From Rubrobacter sp. (GTDB lineage: Bacteria; Actinomycetota; Rubrobacteria; Rubrobacterales; Rubrobacteraceae), in assembly GCA_016781775.1 (NCBI GenBank), contig JADDPR010000549.1:1-7254 (forward strand): a DNA stretch of 7,254 bases. The letters run 5' to 3'. The number at the start of each line of letters is the position of its first letter. Position 1 is the stretch's first letter. The translations under genes were made by a program, and so were the position numbers. Of the stretch, positions 1 to 6,068 are shown one piece after another. A model generated the notes under the pieces. The model was not told the origin of the DNA. It saw only the letters and a program-made list of their open reading frames with translations, and searched no databases.

Positions 1-29
1 ACAAAGCCGCCCCTCGCGCCCCGTGGGTG

Positions 30-566
30 CTAGACGCCGCGCCGAAGGGACTCCCGGTGTTCGACGGCGCGCTCGACGTAGGATCGGGCGCCGCGCGCGA
101 TGTCCTCCGTCTGCTCCTCCGTCACCTCCTTGACCCTCTTGGCAGGCACGCCGACGATGAGGCTTCGGGGCGGGTACTGGCGCCCCTCGGGCACCATCGC
201 CCCCGCGGCGACGATGGAGCCCTCGCCTATCTTCGCCCCGGTTAGAACGGTCGCGTTCATGCCGACGAGGCAGCGGTCCCCGATCTCGCATCCGTGGACG
301 ACCGCGGCGTGACCGACCACGCAATCGTCCCCTATGGAGACGGGAAATCCCGCGTCCATGTGGAGCACGGCGTTGTCCTGGATGCTCGTGCGGGCGCCGA
401 TGCGGATCTCGTCGAGGTCGCCGCGCAGCACCGCCCCGTACCAGATGCTCGACTCCTCGCCCACCCGCACCTTCCCGACGACGCGTGCCCCCGGCGCAAC
501 AAAGGCAGAAGGATGAACCTCCGGCAGCCGGTCGCCGTACGGAAATACGTTAGCTCTCTCGGTCAT
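30..566 (-). CDS. Gamma-class carbonic anhydrase-like hexapeptide-repeat protein (YrdA/PaaY type)
   Basis: A 178-residue protein of the left-handed beta-helix family, built almost entirely of hexapeptide repeats (roughly residues 20-140) followed by a C-terminal helix. The residues that bind metal in gamma carbonic anhydrases are present: His69 (in NAVLH), His86 and His91 (in the GHAAVVHG stretch). Arg48 and Asp50 (LRGD) and Gln63, which shape the active site in this family, are also there. Family members are trimeric cytoplasmic metalloenzymes. Some hydrate CO2, but many close homologues (YrdA, PaaY) are inactive or act as thioesterases, so CO2 hydration is inferred only. Length is normal for the family. 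The ATG is preceded by GAGAGG about 4 nt upstream. The gene lies 159 bp downstream of the hydrolase on the same strand. Two GC-rich dyads lie in that gap, so co-transcription is uncertain. Confidence 0.93.
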   Translation of the reverse strand: MTERANVFPYGDRLPEVHPSAFVAPGARVVGKVRVGEESSIWYGAVLRGDLDEIRIGARTSIQDNAVLHMDAGFPVSIGDDCVVGHAAVVHGCEIGDRCLVGMNATVLTGAKIGEGSIVAAGAMVPEGRQYPPRSLIVGVPAKRVKEVTEEQTEDIARGARSYVERAVEHRESLRRGV

Positions 567-725
567 CTCGCCTCTCTCGTGGAACCTTCATGGGCATAGG
601 GTCCGGGGCGCGACGCCCGGGCCCCGGCGCCAAAGTTACCGGGAGGGCACGAGGGGCGCAAGAAGAGCGGCCCCGTCGCGCCCTTTAGCGAGAGGACGGC
701 GTCCGTTCCGGGAACCTGCGCGGGG
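567..725. other. Intergenic gap with GC-rich dyads between hydrolase and carbonic anhydrase-like gene
   Basis: 159 bp with no convincing coding potential. It contains three dyads. One is CCGGGGC (603-609) with GCCCCGG (621-627). The second is an 8-bp arm pair with one G:U at 652-659 and 678-685. The third is the short palindrome GTTCCGGGAAC at 705-715. None is followed by a T-run on the minus strand, so none is a canonical intrinsic terminator. They may slow or end the hydrolase transcript or fold the leader of the downstream gene. I see no convincing -35/-10 pair. Confidence 0.4.
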
Positions 726-1562
726 CTACCCGTCCAGGAAACGGGTCACGACCTCCGCGAAGCGCTCCGGGCATTCGGCTTGCGTCAGGTGCCCGCATCC
801 GGGCAGGACCTCCAGGCGCCCGTGTTTGAGCCGGGAGGCAGCGTCGTGGGCGTGGCGTAGGGGCACGACCCTGTCCGACCCGCCCCAGACGACGAGCGTC
901 GGCACCTCCAGGCGGGGTAGCTGGTCCAGCAGGATCTCGCCCTCCCGCTGGCCGACGGGGCTAACGTGGGCGCGCAGGGCGGCCAGCGTAGTCTCCATGA
1001 AGCCGTTCGAGAGGCCTAGCCGGCACTGCTCCGCCAACCATTCCGGCGGGGCCAAGGCGGGGATGGCGAAGAGGAGCGTCGCCCTCGCCAGGGACCGCTG
1101 CACCGCGCCAACGGGGGTCTTGGCCCAGTAGATCGCCGCCTCGCCGAGACCGGGGAGCGTCGCCGAGGAGAGCACCGGGGTGACCTCCCGTCCGAGCCCC
1201 GCGCTGTCGACCAGGCCCAGGGCGTCGACCCGGTCCGGACGGGAGAGCGCCAGACGCAGGGCCACGAGGCCGCCGAGCGAGTTCCCGACGACCGAGGCGC
1301 GCTCGATCCCCACGGCATCCATAAACTCCGCGACAAAGTCCGCGAGGGAGGCCGGGGAGTAACCCGCGTGGTCCCTGCGTTCGGGTTGCAGCAGGTCCGG
1401 GGCGTACACGGAGCGTCCACGCGCCGGGGCCTGCATCGCGCGGTTCCATTCGAGGGCACTCGTCCCGATCCCGTGCAACAACACGAGCGGCGGACCCTCC
1501 CCCGCCTTCATGTAGCGGGTAGACGACCCGCCGAACTCAATCCTGCGCTCTTCGATACTCAA
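726..1562 (-). CDS. Alpha/beta-fold hydrolase (MhpC/BphD-like superfamily)
   Basis: A 278-residue single-domain alpha/beta hydrolase. Visible elements in order: LLHG oxyanion loop (His30-Gly31), the nucleophile elbow GNSLGG with Ser95, a helical cap region around residues 125-200, the acid in WGGSD (Asp230), and the catalytic His in GCGH (His258). The complete triad Ser95-Asp230-His258 predicts an active serine hydrolase. There is no signal peptide, so it is likely cytoplasmic. The substrate cannot be told from sequence; the family includes C-C bond hydrolases, esterases, epoxide hydrolases and haloperoxidases. The start is TTG: there is no ATG/GTG/TTG between the upstream in-frame stop (1599-1601) and this codon. 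The first internal ATG (Met18) would remove the first beta strand. An AAGGGG lies about 12 nt upstream, a rather long spacing. The gene sits 144 bp downstream of the thiolase, separated by a strong hairpin, so it is probably a separate transcript. Confidence 0.92.
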   Translation of the reverse strand: MSIEERRIEFGGSSTRYMKAGEGPPLVLLHGIGTSALEWNRAMQAPARGRSVYAPDLLQPERRDHAGYSPASLADFVAEFMDAVGIERASVVGNSLGGLVALRLALSRPDRVDALGLVDSAGLGREVTPVLSSATLPGLGEAAIYWAKTPVGAVQRSLARATLLFAIPALAPPEWLAEQCRLGLSNGFMETTLAALRAHVSPVGQREGEILLDQLPRLEVPTLVVWGGSDRVVPLRHAHDAASRLKHGRLEVLPGCGHLTQAECPERFAEVVTRFLDG

Positions 1563-1592
1563 GTTCGGGCCACACCCCTTCGCAAGACCTGC

Positions 1593-1606
1593 CGGGTGTC
1601 AACCCG
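1593..1606. promoter_or_regulatory. TTGACA-containing dyad upstream of hydrolase (possible -35 or operator)
   Basis: On the minus strand a perfect TTGACA (1602 to 1597) lies 34 bp upstream of the TTG start, inside a small dyad (CGGGT-N4-ACCCG). Seventeen bases further down there is no -10 match (AGGGGT, which overlaps the ribosome binding region). The -35 resemblance may therefore be coincidental, or the site may be an operator. Confidence 0.25.
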
Positions 1607-1630
1607 CTCGGAATCTTCTTCGCTCACTCG

Positions 1631-1676
1631 TCGGGACCATCGTCGCCGGCGCGAAGGCGCCGGGCCGTGGTCCCGA
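1631..1676 (-). terminator. Strong imperfect hairpin between thiolase and hydrolase, probable terminator
   Basis: A two-part stem: a 9-bp outer stem (1631-1639 with 1668-1676), an asymmetric internal loop (6 and 4 nt), then a 7-bp all-GC inner stem (1646-1652 with 1657-1663) closed by a 4-nt loop. It begins 30 bp past the thiolase stop, where a terminator is expected. No T-run follows on either strand, so it would be a non-canonical (tractless) terminator or a transcript-end stabiliser. It could act in both directions. Confidence 0.5.
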
Positions 1677-1706
1677 ACACAACGCGAAGGTTCCTACCCC
1701 CGGAGG

Positions 1707-2876
1707 CTAGACCTCTACCAGCACGGCGTCGCCCTGCCCGCCGCCGGAGCAGATCGCCGCGAGGCCCCTGCCACCGCCCCTGCGCTTCAGCTCGTACATC
1801 AGCGTCATCAGGATGCGGGCGCCGGAGGCCCCAATCGGGTGCCCCAGGGCCACCGCGCCGCCGTTGACGTTCACGATCTCCTCGGAGACGCCGAGGATCC
1901 TGGCGGAGTTGATCGCAACGGCGGCGAACGCCTCGTTGACCTCCACCAGATCGAGGTCGTCCGCCCCCCACCCGGCCTTCTCCAGCGCGAGCTTCCCCGC
2001 GTTGCCGGGGACGGTGTGCAGGTTCGCCGGCGCCTCGGCGACCTTCGCGTGCGCCACGATGGTCCCGAGGGGCTCCAGCCCGCGCCGCTCGGCGAAGCTC
2101 TCGCTCCCGAGCACCAGCGCCGCGGCGCCGTCCGTCACCCCGGGCGCGTTGCCCGCGGTCACGGTTCCGCCCTCGTCCAGGGGCTTGAGCGCGGCGAGCT
2201 TCTCGAGGGTGGTGTCGCGCCGGACGGGCTCGTCCGTCTGCACGTAGGTGGTCTGGCCCTTCTTGCCTGGTACCTTGACGCCCACGATCTCCTCGCCGAG
2301 CCGTCCCTCGGCGCCGACGGCCCTTTGGTGGCTCCGGTAGCTCCACCCATCCTGCTCCTCGCGCGAGATGCCGCTCTCCCTCGCCCCGTCGTTGCCGAAG
2401 CGGACCATGTTCACGCCCTCGAAGGCGTCGAGCAGCCCGTCGTGCATCATCGCGTCACGGGCGGTCGTGTCGCCCATCCTCGCCCCCCACCTCGTGTTCG
2501 GCAGGAGGTACGGGCAGTTCGACATGCTCTCCATCCCGCCAGCGAGGACGACCTCGTAGTCGCCGCAACGTATCAGGGTCTCGGCGAGCGTCGCGCTCCG
2601 TATCCCCGAGGCGCAGACCTGGTTGAGGGTCTCGGTCGTCAGGGAGAACGGCAGGCCCGCGTGGAAGTTCGCCTGGCGGCTCGGGATCTGCCCGACCCCG
2701 GCCTGCACCACCTGGCCGAAGATCGAATGCCCTATCTCCTCGTCCTCGACCCCGGACCTCGCAACCGCCTCCCTCACGGCCACCCCGCCCAGAGCCGTAG
2801 CACCCAACGCAGAGAGCGCCCCGCCAAACCTCCCGAACGGCGTCCGCGCCGCCCCCAGTACCACCGCACGCTCCAC
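1707..2876 (-). CDS. Acetyl-CoA C-acyltransferase / thiolase
   Basis: A 389-residue thiolase catalysing reversible thiolytic cleavage of 3-ketoacyl-CoA (degradation) or condensation of acetyl-CoA. Both halves are intact. The nucleophile Cys88 lies in NQVCASG. Asn314 is in NEAF, His346 in GHPIG, and the second catalytic Cys376 in the CSGGGQG motif near the C-terminus. These positions match a classical thiolase almost exactly. The start is taken as GTG at 2874-2876 because AGGAGG lies 7 nt upstream and the protein then begins at the first family strand (ERAVVLGAARTP). The longer ATG reading from 2975 would add 33 residues and run through the AT-rich promoter region. The loop around residues 153-166 lacks the usual NMG-x-TAEN form, and the following segment is about two residues short, so substrate preference may differ. 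The gene is divergent from the acyl-CoA synthetase, which suggests shared acyl-CoA metabolism. Confidence 0.95.
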   Translation of the reverse strand: MERAVVLGAARTPFGRFGGALSALGATALGGVAVREAVARSGVEDEEIGHSIFGQVVQAGVGQIPSRQANFHAGLPFSLTTETLNQVCASGIRSATLAETLIRCGDYEVVLAGGMESMSNCPYLLPNTRWGARMGDTTARDAMMHDGLLDAFEGVNMVRFGNDGARESGISREEQDGWSYRSHQRAVGAEGRLGEEIVGVKVPGKKGQTTYVQTDEPVRRDTTLEKLAALKPLDEGGTVTAGNAPGVTDGAAALVLGSESFAERRGLEPLGTIVAHAKVAEAPANLHTVPGNAGKLALEKAGWGADDLDLVEVNEAFAAVAINSARILGVSEEIVNVNGGAVALGHPIGASGARILMTLMYELKRRGGGRGLAAICSGGGQGDAVLVEV

Positions 2877-2881
2877 CGCTA

Positions 2882-2887
2882 CGCCTC
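2882..2887 (-). promoter_or_regulatory. Ribosome binding site that fixes the thiolase GTG start
   Basis: Minus-strand AGGAGG sits about 7 nt before the GTG at 2876, a strong match to the anti-Shine-Dalgarno core. No comparable site precedes the upstream in-frame ATG at 2975. This decides the start in favour of the 389-residue thiolase. Confidence 0.85.
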
Positions 2888-2925
2888 CTATGCTCTCGGG
2901 CTTTCGATTCTCCTGGAAAACCAAG

Positions 2926-2968
2926 TGTATATGAATAACATGGCCGTAAATCGTCCATCTAGTAAGAT
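2926..2968. promoter_or_regulatory. Divergent promoter region between thiolase and acyl-CoA synthetase
   Basis: The 145-bp space between the two divergent starts contains an AT-rich island (about 2918-2970), unlike the GC-rich surroundings. A minus-strand TATACA (2931 to 2926) and a plus-strand TAAGAT (2963-2968) both fit -10 elements. They sit at distances that would give leaders of roughly 40-45 nt for each gene. No good -35 is seen for either. The two start points would be close enough for one regulator to control both genes, but I cannot identify a clear operator. Confidence 0.4.
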
Positions 2969-3021
2969 GCGGCACAGCAGACGCCTCTCTGGGGAAGAGG
3001 GGGCGATTTCAAGGAGGAGAC

Positions 3022-4632
3022 ATGGCGAACATCGGGGACTACGAGGCTACCTACAGGAGCTTCGACTGGGAGACGCCGGAGAGGTTCAACTTCGGGTGCG
3101 ACGTGATCGATGCATGGGAAAGTGACCGTCCGGCCATGATCTGGCTGGGTGCGAACGGCGACGAGCGCCGCCTGACCTTCGGCGACCTCTCCCGATCCTC
3201 CAACCGCTTCGCCAACGCCCTGGGGGAGCTGGGCGTCGCCCGCGGCGACCGGGTGATGGTCCTCCTCGGCAAGGTGCCCGAGTGGCACGTCATCCTGATC
3301 GGGCTCCTGAAGCTCGGCGCGATCCCCATCCCCTGCGCCCCCCAACTCCGCTCCGGCGACCTCAAGTTCCGGGCCGAACACTCGGGAGCGGTCGCCATGA
3401 TCTCCGGCCCCGAAGGCATCGAGGAGACCGAGAAGATCCGCGACGAGGTAGAGAACCTGCACCGCTTCGTCCTAGTCGGAGCAGAACGCGAGGGCTGGGA
3501 GTCCTACGAGAATCTGACGAACGCGGCCTCCGAAAGCTTCGAGGCCGAGGACACCGCGTCCGACGAGGGGGCCTTCCTCCTCTACACCTCCGGCACGACA
3601 AAGCACCCCAAGGGCGTCCTGCACACCCACGGTTACACGCACGCCAAGAGGATGCAGGCCCGGTACTGGCTGGACCTTCAGGAGGGCGACCGGCTCTGGT
3701 GCACCTCCGGGACGGGATGGGCGAAGAGCATCTGGAACGTCTTCCTCGGGCCGTGGAGCCTCGGGACCGAGCTCTTCGTCCACGAGGGCGGCTTCGCCCC
3801 CGCCGAGCGCCTGGACCTTATCCGCCGCCACGCCATCACCGTCCTCTGCCAGGCCCCGACCGAGTACCGCCTGCTCGCCAAGACCCCGGAGCTTCAGGCC
3901 GCGGACCTCTCCTCTCTACGCCACGCCGTCTCGGCCGGCGAGCCCCTGAACGCCCCCGTCATCGAGCGGTGGAAGGAGCTGCACGGGCTCACGATCTACG
4001 ACGGCTACGGCCAGACCGAGAACACCCTGCTCGTCGGCAACTTCCCCGGCCTCGAGGTACGCCCCGGCTCGATGGGCAAGCCCTCCCCCGGCTGCGACGT
4101 GCGCATCCTCGACCCCGAGGGGGTCCCCTGCCCACCCGACGAGCCCGGCGACATCGCCCTCGTCCCGGACGTTCCCGTCCTCTTCAAGGAGTACTGGAAG
4201 GGACCCAACGAGACCGAAGGCGTTTACAGAAACGGCTACTACTTGACCGGCGACCGGGCGAGCCGGGACGAAGATGGGTACCTGTGGTTTATGGGCCGCG
4301 CCGACGACGTCATACTCTCCGCCGGCTACCGCATCGGGCCCTTCGAGGTCGAGAGCACCCTTATAGAGCACCCGGCCGTGGTGGAGAGCGCCGTCGTCCC
4401 CGCCCCCGACGAGGACCGCGGCTCCATCGTCAAGGCCTTCGTGGTCCTAGGTAAGGAGTACGAGCCCTCGGACGAGCTGGCCAAGGAGATACAGGACTTC
4501 TGCAAGGGGCAGACCGCCCCGTACAAGTACCCGCGCAAGATCGAGTTTATCGACGAGCTCCCGAAGACGACGAGCGGCAAGATCCGGCGCGTCGAGCTCC
4601 GCCAGCGTGAGGAAGCGCGAGTGAGGGGGTGA
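3022..4632 (+). CDS. Acyl-CoA synthetase (AMP-forming, ACSM/medium-chain-like)
   Basis: A 536-residue ANL-superfamily enzyme that activates a carboxylic acid to acyl-AMP and then acyl-CoA in the cytoplasm. Signature motifs in order: P-loop YTSGTTKHPKG (188-198), the GTGWAK segment (230-235) and the SAGEPLN segment (304-310) typical of medium-chain acyl-CoA synthetases, and YGQTE (329-333). Then come TGD (409-411), the GRADD hinge (425-429), the SAGYRIGPFEVE segment (433-444), and the catalytic Lys520 in TSGKIRR near the C-terminus. Length is normal. Substrate is inferred as a short/medium-chain or branched acid; acetate, butyrate or aromatic acids are not excluded. AAGGAGGAG ends 2 nt before the ATG (AGGAGG core about 4 nt away), a strong RBS. 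The gene overlaps the next gene by 4 nt, implying an operon, and is divergent from a thiolase, consistent with acid catabolism through beta-oxidation-like steps. Confidence 0.95.
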   Translation: MANIGDYEATYRSFDWETPERFNFGCDVIDAWESDRPAMIWLGANGDERRLTFGDLSRSSNRFANALGELGVARGDRVMVLLGKVPEWHVILIGLLKLGAIPIPCAPQLRSGDLKFRAEHSGAVAMISGPEGIEETEKIRDEVENLHRFVLVGAEREGWESYENLTNAASESFEAEDTASDEGAFLLYTSGTTKHPKGVLHTHGYTHAKRMQARYWLDLQEGDRLWCTSGTGWAKSIWNVFLGPWSLGTELFVHEGGFAPAERLDLIRRHAITVLCQAPTEYRLLAKTPELQAADLSSLRHAVSAGEPLNAPVIERWKELHGLTIYDGYGQTENTLLVGNFPGLEVRPGSMGKPSPGCDVRILDPEGVPCPPDEPGDIALVPDVPVLFKEYWKGPNETEGVYRNGYYLTGDRASRDEDGYLWFMGRADDVILSAGYRIGPFEVESTLIEHPAVVESAVVPAPDEDRGSIVKAFVVLGKEYEPSDELAKEIQDFCKGQTAPYKYPRKIEFIDELPKTTSGKIRRVELRQREEARVRG

Positions 4633-5000
4633 CGGACCCCGCGAGCCTCGCCACCGAGGAGTACTGCTACCTCACCACGACGGGTAGGGTAACGGGCAGC
4701 CCGCACGAGATAGAGATCTGGTTCGCCCTCCGGGGCTCGACCCTCTACATGCTCTCCGGAGGCGGGGACCGCGCGGACTGGGTAAAGAACCTCCGCCAAA
4801 ACCCGCGGGTCACGGTCCTTATAAACGGCGAAGCTTTCGAGGGCCGCGCCCGCGAATCCGCGGACGGCGAGGAGGACGACCTCACCCGCCGCCGCCTCGT
4901 CGAGAAGTACGAGAGGGTTCCGGGCCACCTCGCGGCCTGGCGCCGGAACGCCCTACCGATCGTCGTGGACCTGGATCGGGGAGGAACAGAAGCTCCTTGA
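4629..5000 (+). CDS. Probable deazaflavin (F420)-dependent split-barrel oxidoreductase
   Basis: A 123-residue protein resembling the small actinobacterial Ddn/PNPOx-like split beta-barrel flavin/deazaflavin enzymes. The N-terminal LTTTGRVTGSPHEIEIWF segment (15-32) and the GGGDRADWVKNLRQNP segment (44-59), followed by VTVLI and an EGRAR strand, are the recognisable family pattern. Known members bind F420 (some FMN) and reduce quinones, nitro compounds or enones; the substrate here is unknown. The GTG start overlaps the ligase stop as GTGA, the mark of translational coupling, and no strong independent RBS is seen (GAGGAAG is about 15 nt upstream). Co-expression with an acyl-CoA synthetase suggests, but does not prove, a redox step on the same substrate. 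The cofactor assignment is by family resemblance only. Confidence 0.85.
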   Translation: MTDPASLATEEYCYLTTTGRVTGSPHEIEIWFALRGSTLYMLSGGGDRADWVKNLRQNPRVTVLINGEAFEGRARESADGEEDDLTRRRLVEKYERVPGHLAAWRRNALPIVVDLDRGGTEAP

Positions 5001-5060
5001 ACGCCTGCGTCGTAGGGGGACGTACATCGAGGCCTGACCTCCCAACCTAAACTGGGCCGC

Positions 5061-5231
5061 GTGAGAGGGACGAAAAAGCAAAACCTTCCAGAGAAGACCT
5101 GTCCCGTCTGCGGGCGCCCCTTCCGCTGGCGCAAGAAGTGGAAGGAAGATTGACACTCGGTCAGGTACTGCAGCGAGCGCTGCCGTTCGCGGGCGAAGGC
5201 GGCGAGGCGGAGCGGTCTAGGGGAGCCTTAG
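5061..5231 (+). pseudogene. DUF2256 zinc-ribbon-like protein interrupted by in-frame TGA
   Basis: Reading from GTG at 5061 gives a clear DUF2256 protein: NLPEKTCPVCGRPFRWRKKW, then three codons, then TGA (5151-5153), then HSVRYCSERCRSR in the same frame, ending at TAG 5229-5231. With the TGA read through it would be 56 residues, normal for the family, with zinc-ligand-like Cys14, Cys17, Cys37 and Cys41. Stopping at the TGA leaves 30 residues and only the first Cys pair. The family normally has Trp-Asp here (TGG GAC), whereas this copy has TGA CAC; frame and length are otherwise preserved. It is therefore either a recent nonsense pseudogene, a sequencing error, or a gene using UGA readthrough. 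There is no clear RBS. It lies 60 bp after the oxidoreductase gene and overlaps the end of the convergent metal-receptor gene by 15 bp. The function of DUF2256 is not established. Confidence 0.75.
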
Positions 5232-5972
5232 CAGGGCCGAGAGTTGGCGGAGACTCCCCGCCATTCTCGGGCCGTACCAGGTGAGCAGCTTCCCGTCGAC
5301 GAGGTGGATGCGGTCCCCGTGCGCCGCCGGGATGTCCAGCGCGTAAAACTCCGCGAGGTCCTCGGCCGAGAAGGGGTAGGGTTCGTCGGGGAGCAAGACG
5401 ACCTCGGGCTGGAAAGCTTCGATCTCTTCGGGAGAAACGATCGGATAGCGCGTGTGCGCCCCGCATACGTTCTCGCCGCCCGAGACCTCGATCACGTCGT
5501 GCACGTAGGTGTCAGACCCGACGCCCATGTACGGCCCCTTCCAGATGGGCACGAAGGTGCGGGGCCTCCTCACCGGCCTCGCCCGACGCAGACCCTCGTA
5601 GACCCGCTCTATCGGGCCTATCACCGCTTCGGCCCGCGGGGCCTCGACGATCCCGGCCAGCTTCTCGAGCATCTCCAACGCGTCCGCCACGGTCTCGGGC
5701 GCCCCCAGGAAGATCGGAACCCCCGCCGCCCGAAGCGCCTCGACGCTCTCCCGCGCGTTCTCCTCCCTCACCGCGACCACGAGGTCCGGCTCCAGGTCCA
5801 ACACCCGCCCGACATCGACCTTCTTCGTGCCCCCGACCTTCTCGACCCCTCCCACGCAACGCGGGGGCTGGGTGCAGTACCGGGTCCTCCCGACGACCCG
5901 CTCCCCCACCCCGAAGGCGAAGAGCGCCTCCGTCAGGCTCGGGACCAGGCTGACTATCCTCCGCGGCGCCAT
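5217..5972 (-). CDS. Helical-backbone metal receptor / BtuF-like cobalamin-type binding protein without signal peptide
   Basis: A 251-residue protein of the type III periplasmic-binding-protein fold. Family landmarks: RIVSLVPSLTEALFAFG at the start (5-21), the GRTRYCTQPP segment (28-37), KVGGTKKVDVGRVLDLEPDLVVA (45-67), REEN (69-72), then the second lobe with WKGPYMGVGSDTYVHDVIE (144-162), SGGENVC (164-170), PEEIEAFQPEVVLLPDEP (181-198) and a C-terminal TWYGPRM segment (231-237). Relatives bind cobalamin or ferric chelates for ABC importers. Here there is no signal peptide or lipobox and no permease or ATPase nearby, so an export-dependent role is doubtful. It resembles the stand-alone cytosolic branch, whose ligand is not known to me. 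The ATG at 5970-5972 is chosen because homology begins right after it. The earlier in-frame ATG at 6048-6050 would add 26 residues and fall inside the repeat array upstream; neither start has a good RBS. Confidence 0.85.
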   Translation of the reverse strand: MAPRRIVSLVPSLTEALFAFGVGERVVGRTRYCTQPPRCVGGVEKVGGTKKVDVGRVLDLEPDLVVAVREENARESVEALRAAGVPIFLGAPETVADALEMLEKLAGIVEAPRAEAVIGPIERVYEGLRRARPVRRPRTFVPIWKGPYMGVGSDTYVHDVIEVSGGENVCGAHTRYPIVSPEEIEAFQPEVVLLPDEPYPFSAEDLAEFYALDIPAAHGDRIHLVDGKLLTWYGPRMAGSLRQLSALLRLP

Positions 5973-6020
5973 TCGCAGAGCATAACCCGCCCCGGCGCGA
6001 AATACGGCCAGACCGAAAGT

Positions 6021-6058
6021 GTTACCGACGCGTAAGGCATGTGTAACCATTCTGTTAC
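6021..6058. promoter_or_regulatory. Four 11-bp-phased GTWAS half-sites, probable OmpR-family operator
   Basis: GTTAC (6021-6025), GTAAG (6032-6036), GTAAC (6043-6047) and GTTAC (6054-6058) occur at an exact 11-bp step, each separated by 6 bp. Half-sites repeating at 11 bp are how OmpR/PhoB-family response regulators bind. The actinobacterial GlnR box is described as gTnAc-n6-GaAAc repeats, and MtrA sites also contain GTAAC. The array lies between the metal-receptor gene and the LPXTG protein gene and ends 10 bp before a -10-like hexamer, overlapping where a -35 would be. Which regulator binds is inference. Confidence 0.5.
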
Positions 6059-6068
6059 GTACATTATT

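Noticed and set aside
1368..3125. A 585-codon open frame on the plus strand, the longest in the window
   Set aside because: It lies antisense to the thiolase and the start of the hydrolase, both of which have complete catalytic motifs. Its translation is Arg/Pro/Leu/His-rich with no recognisable domain, and it crosses two intergenic regions and the divergent promoter. It is a by-product of high GC content and codon bias on the opposite strand.
3282..4454. A 390-codon plus-strand frame inside the acyl-CoA synthetase gene
   Set aside because: It is an out-of-frame reading of the ligase, extremely rich in Arg and Pro with no domain. The ligase frame has every ANL motif.
5001..5060. Terminator or promoter between the oxidoreductase and the DUF2256 frame
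   Set aside because: No stem with a T-run and no -10/-35 pair could be found in these 60 bases, so nothing is called.
5151..5183. TGA in the DUF2256 frame as a selenocysteine codon, with a small hairpin (5170-5183) as SECIS
   Set aside because: The position is occupied by Trp in the family, not Cys. The hairpin has only a 5-bp stem and is explained by the codons of the conserved CSERC segment.
5244..6035. A 263-codon plus-strand frame opposite the metal-receptor gene
   Set aside because: It is a shadow of the BtuF-like gene, which has clear family motifs. The antisense translation is low-complexity Arg/Pro/His/Leu with no RBS.
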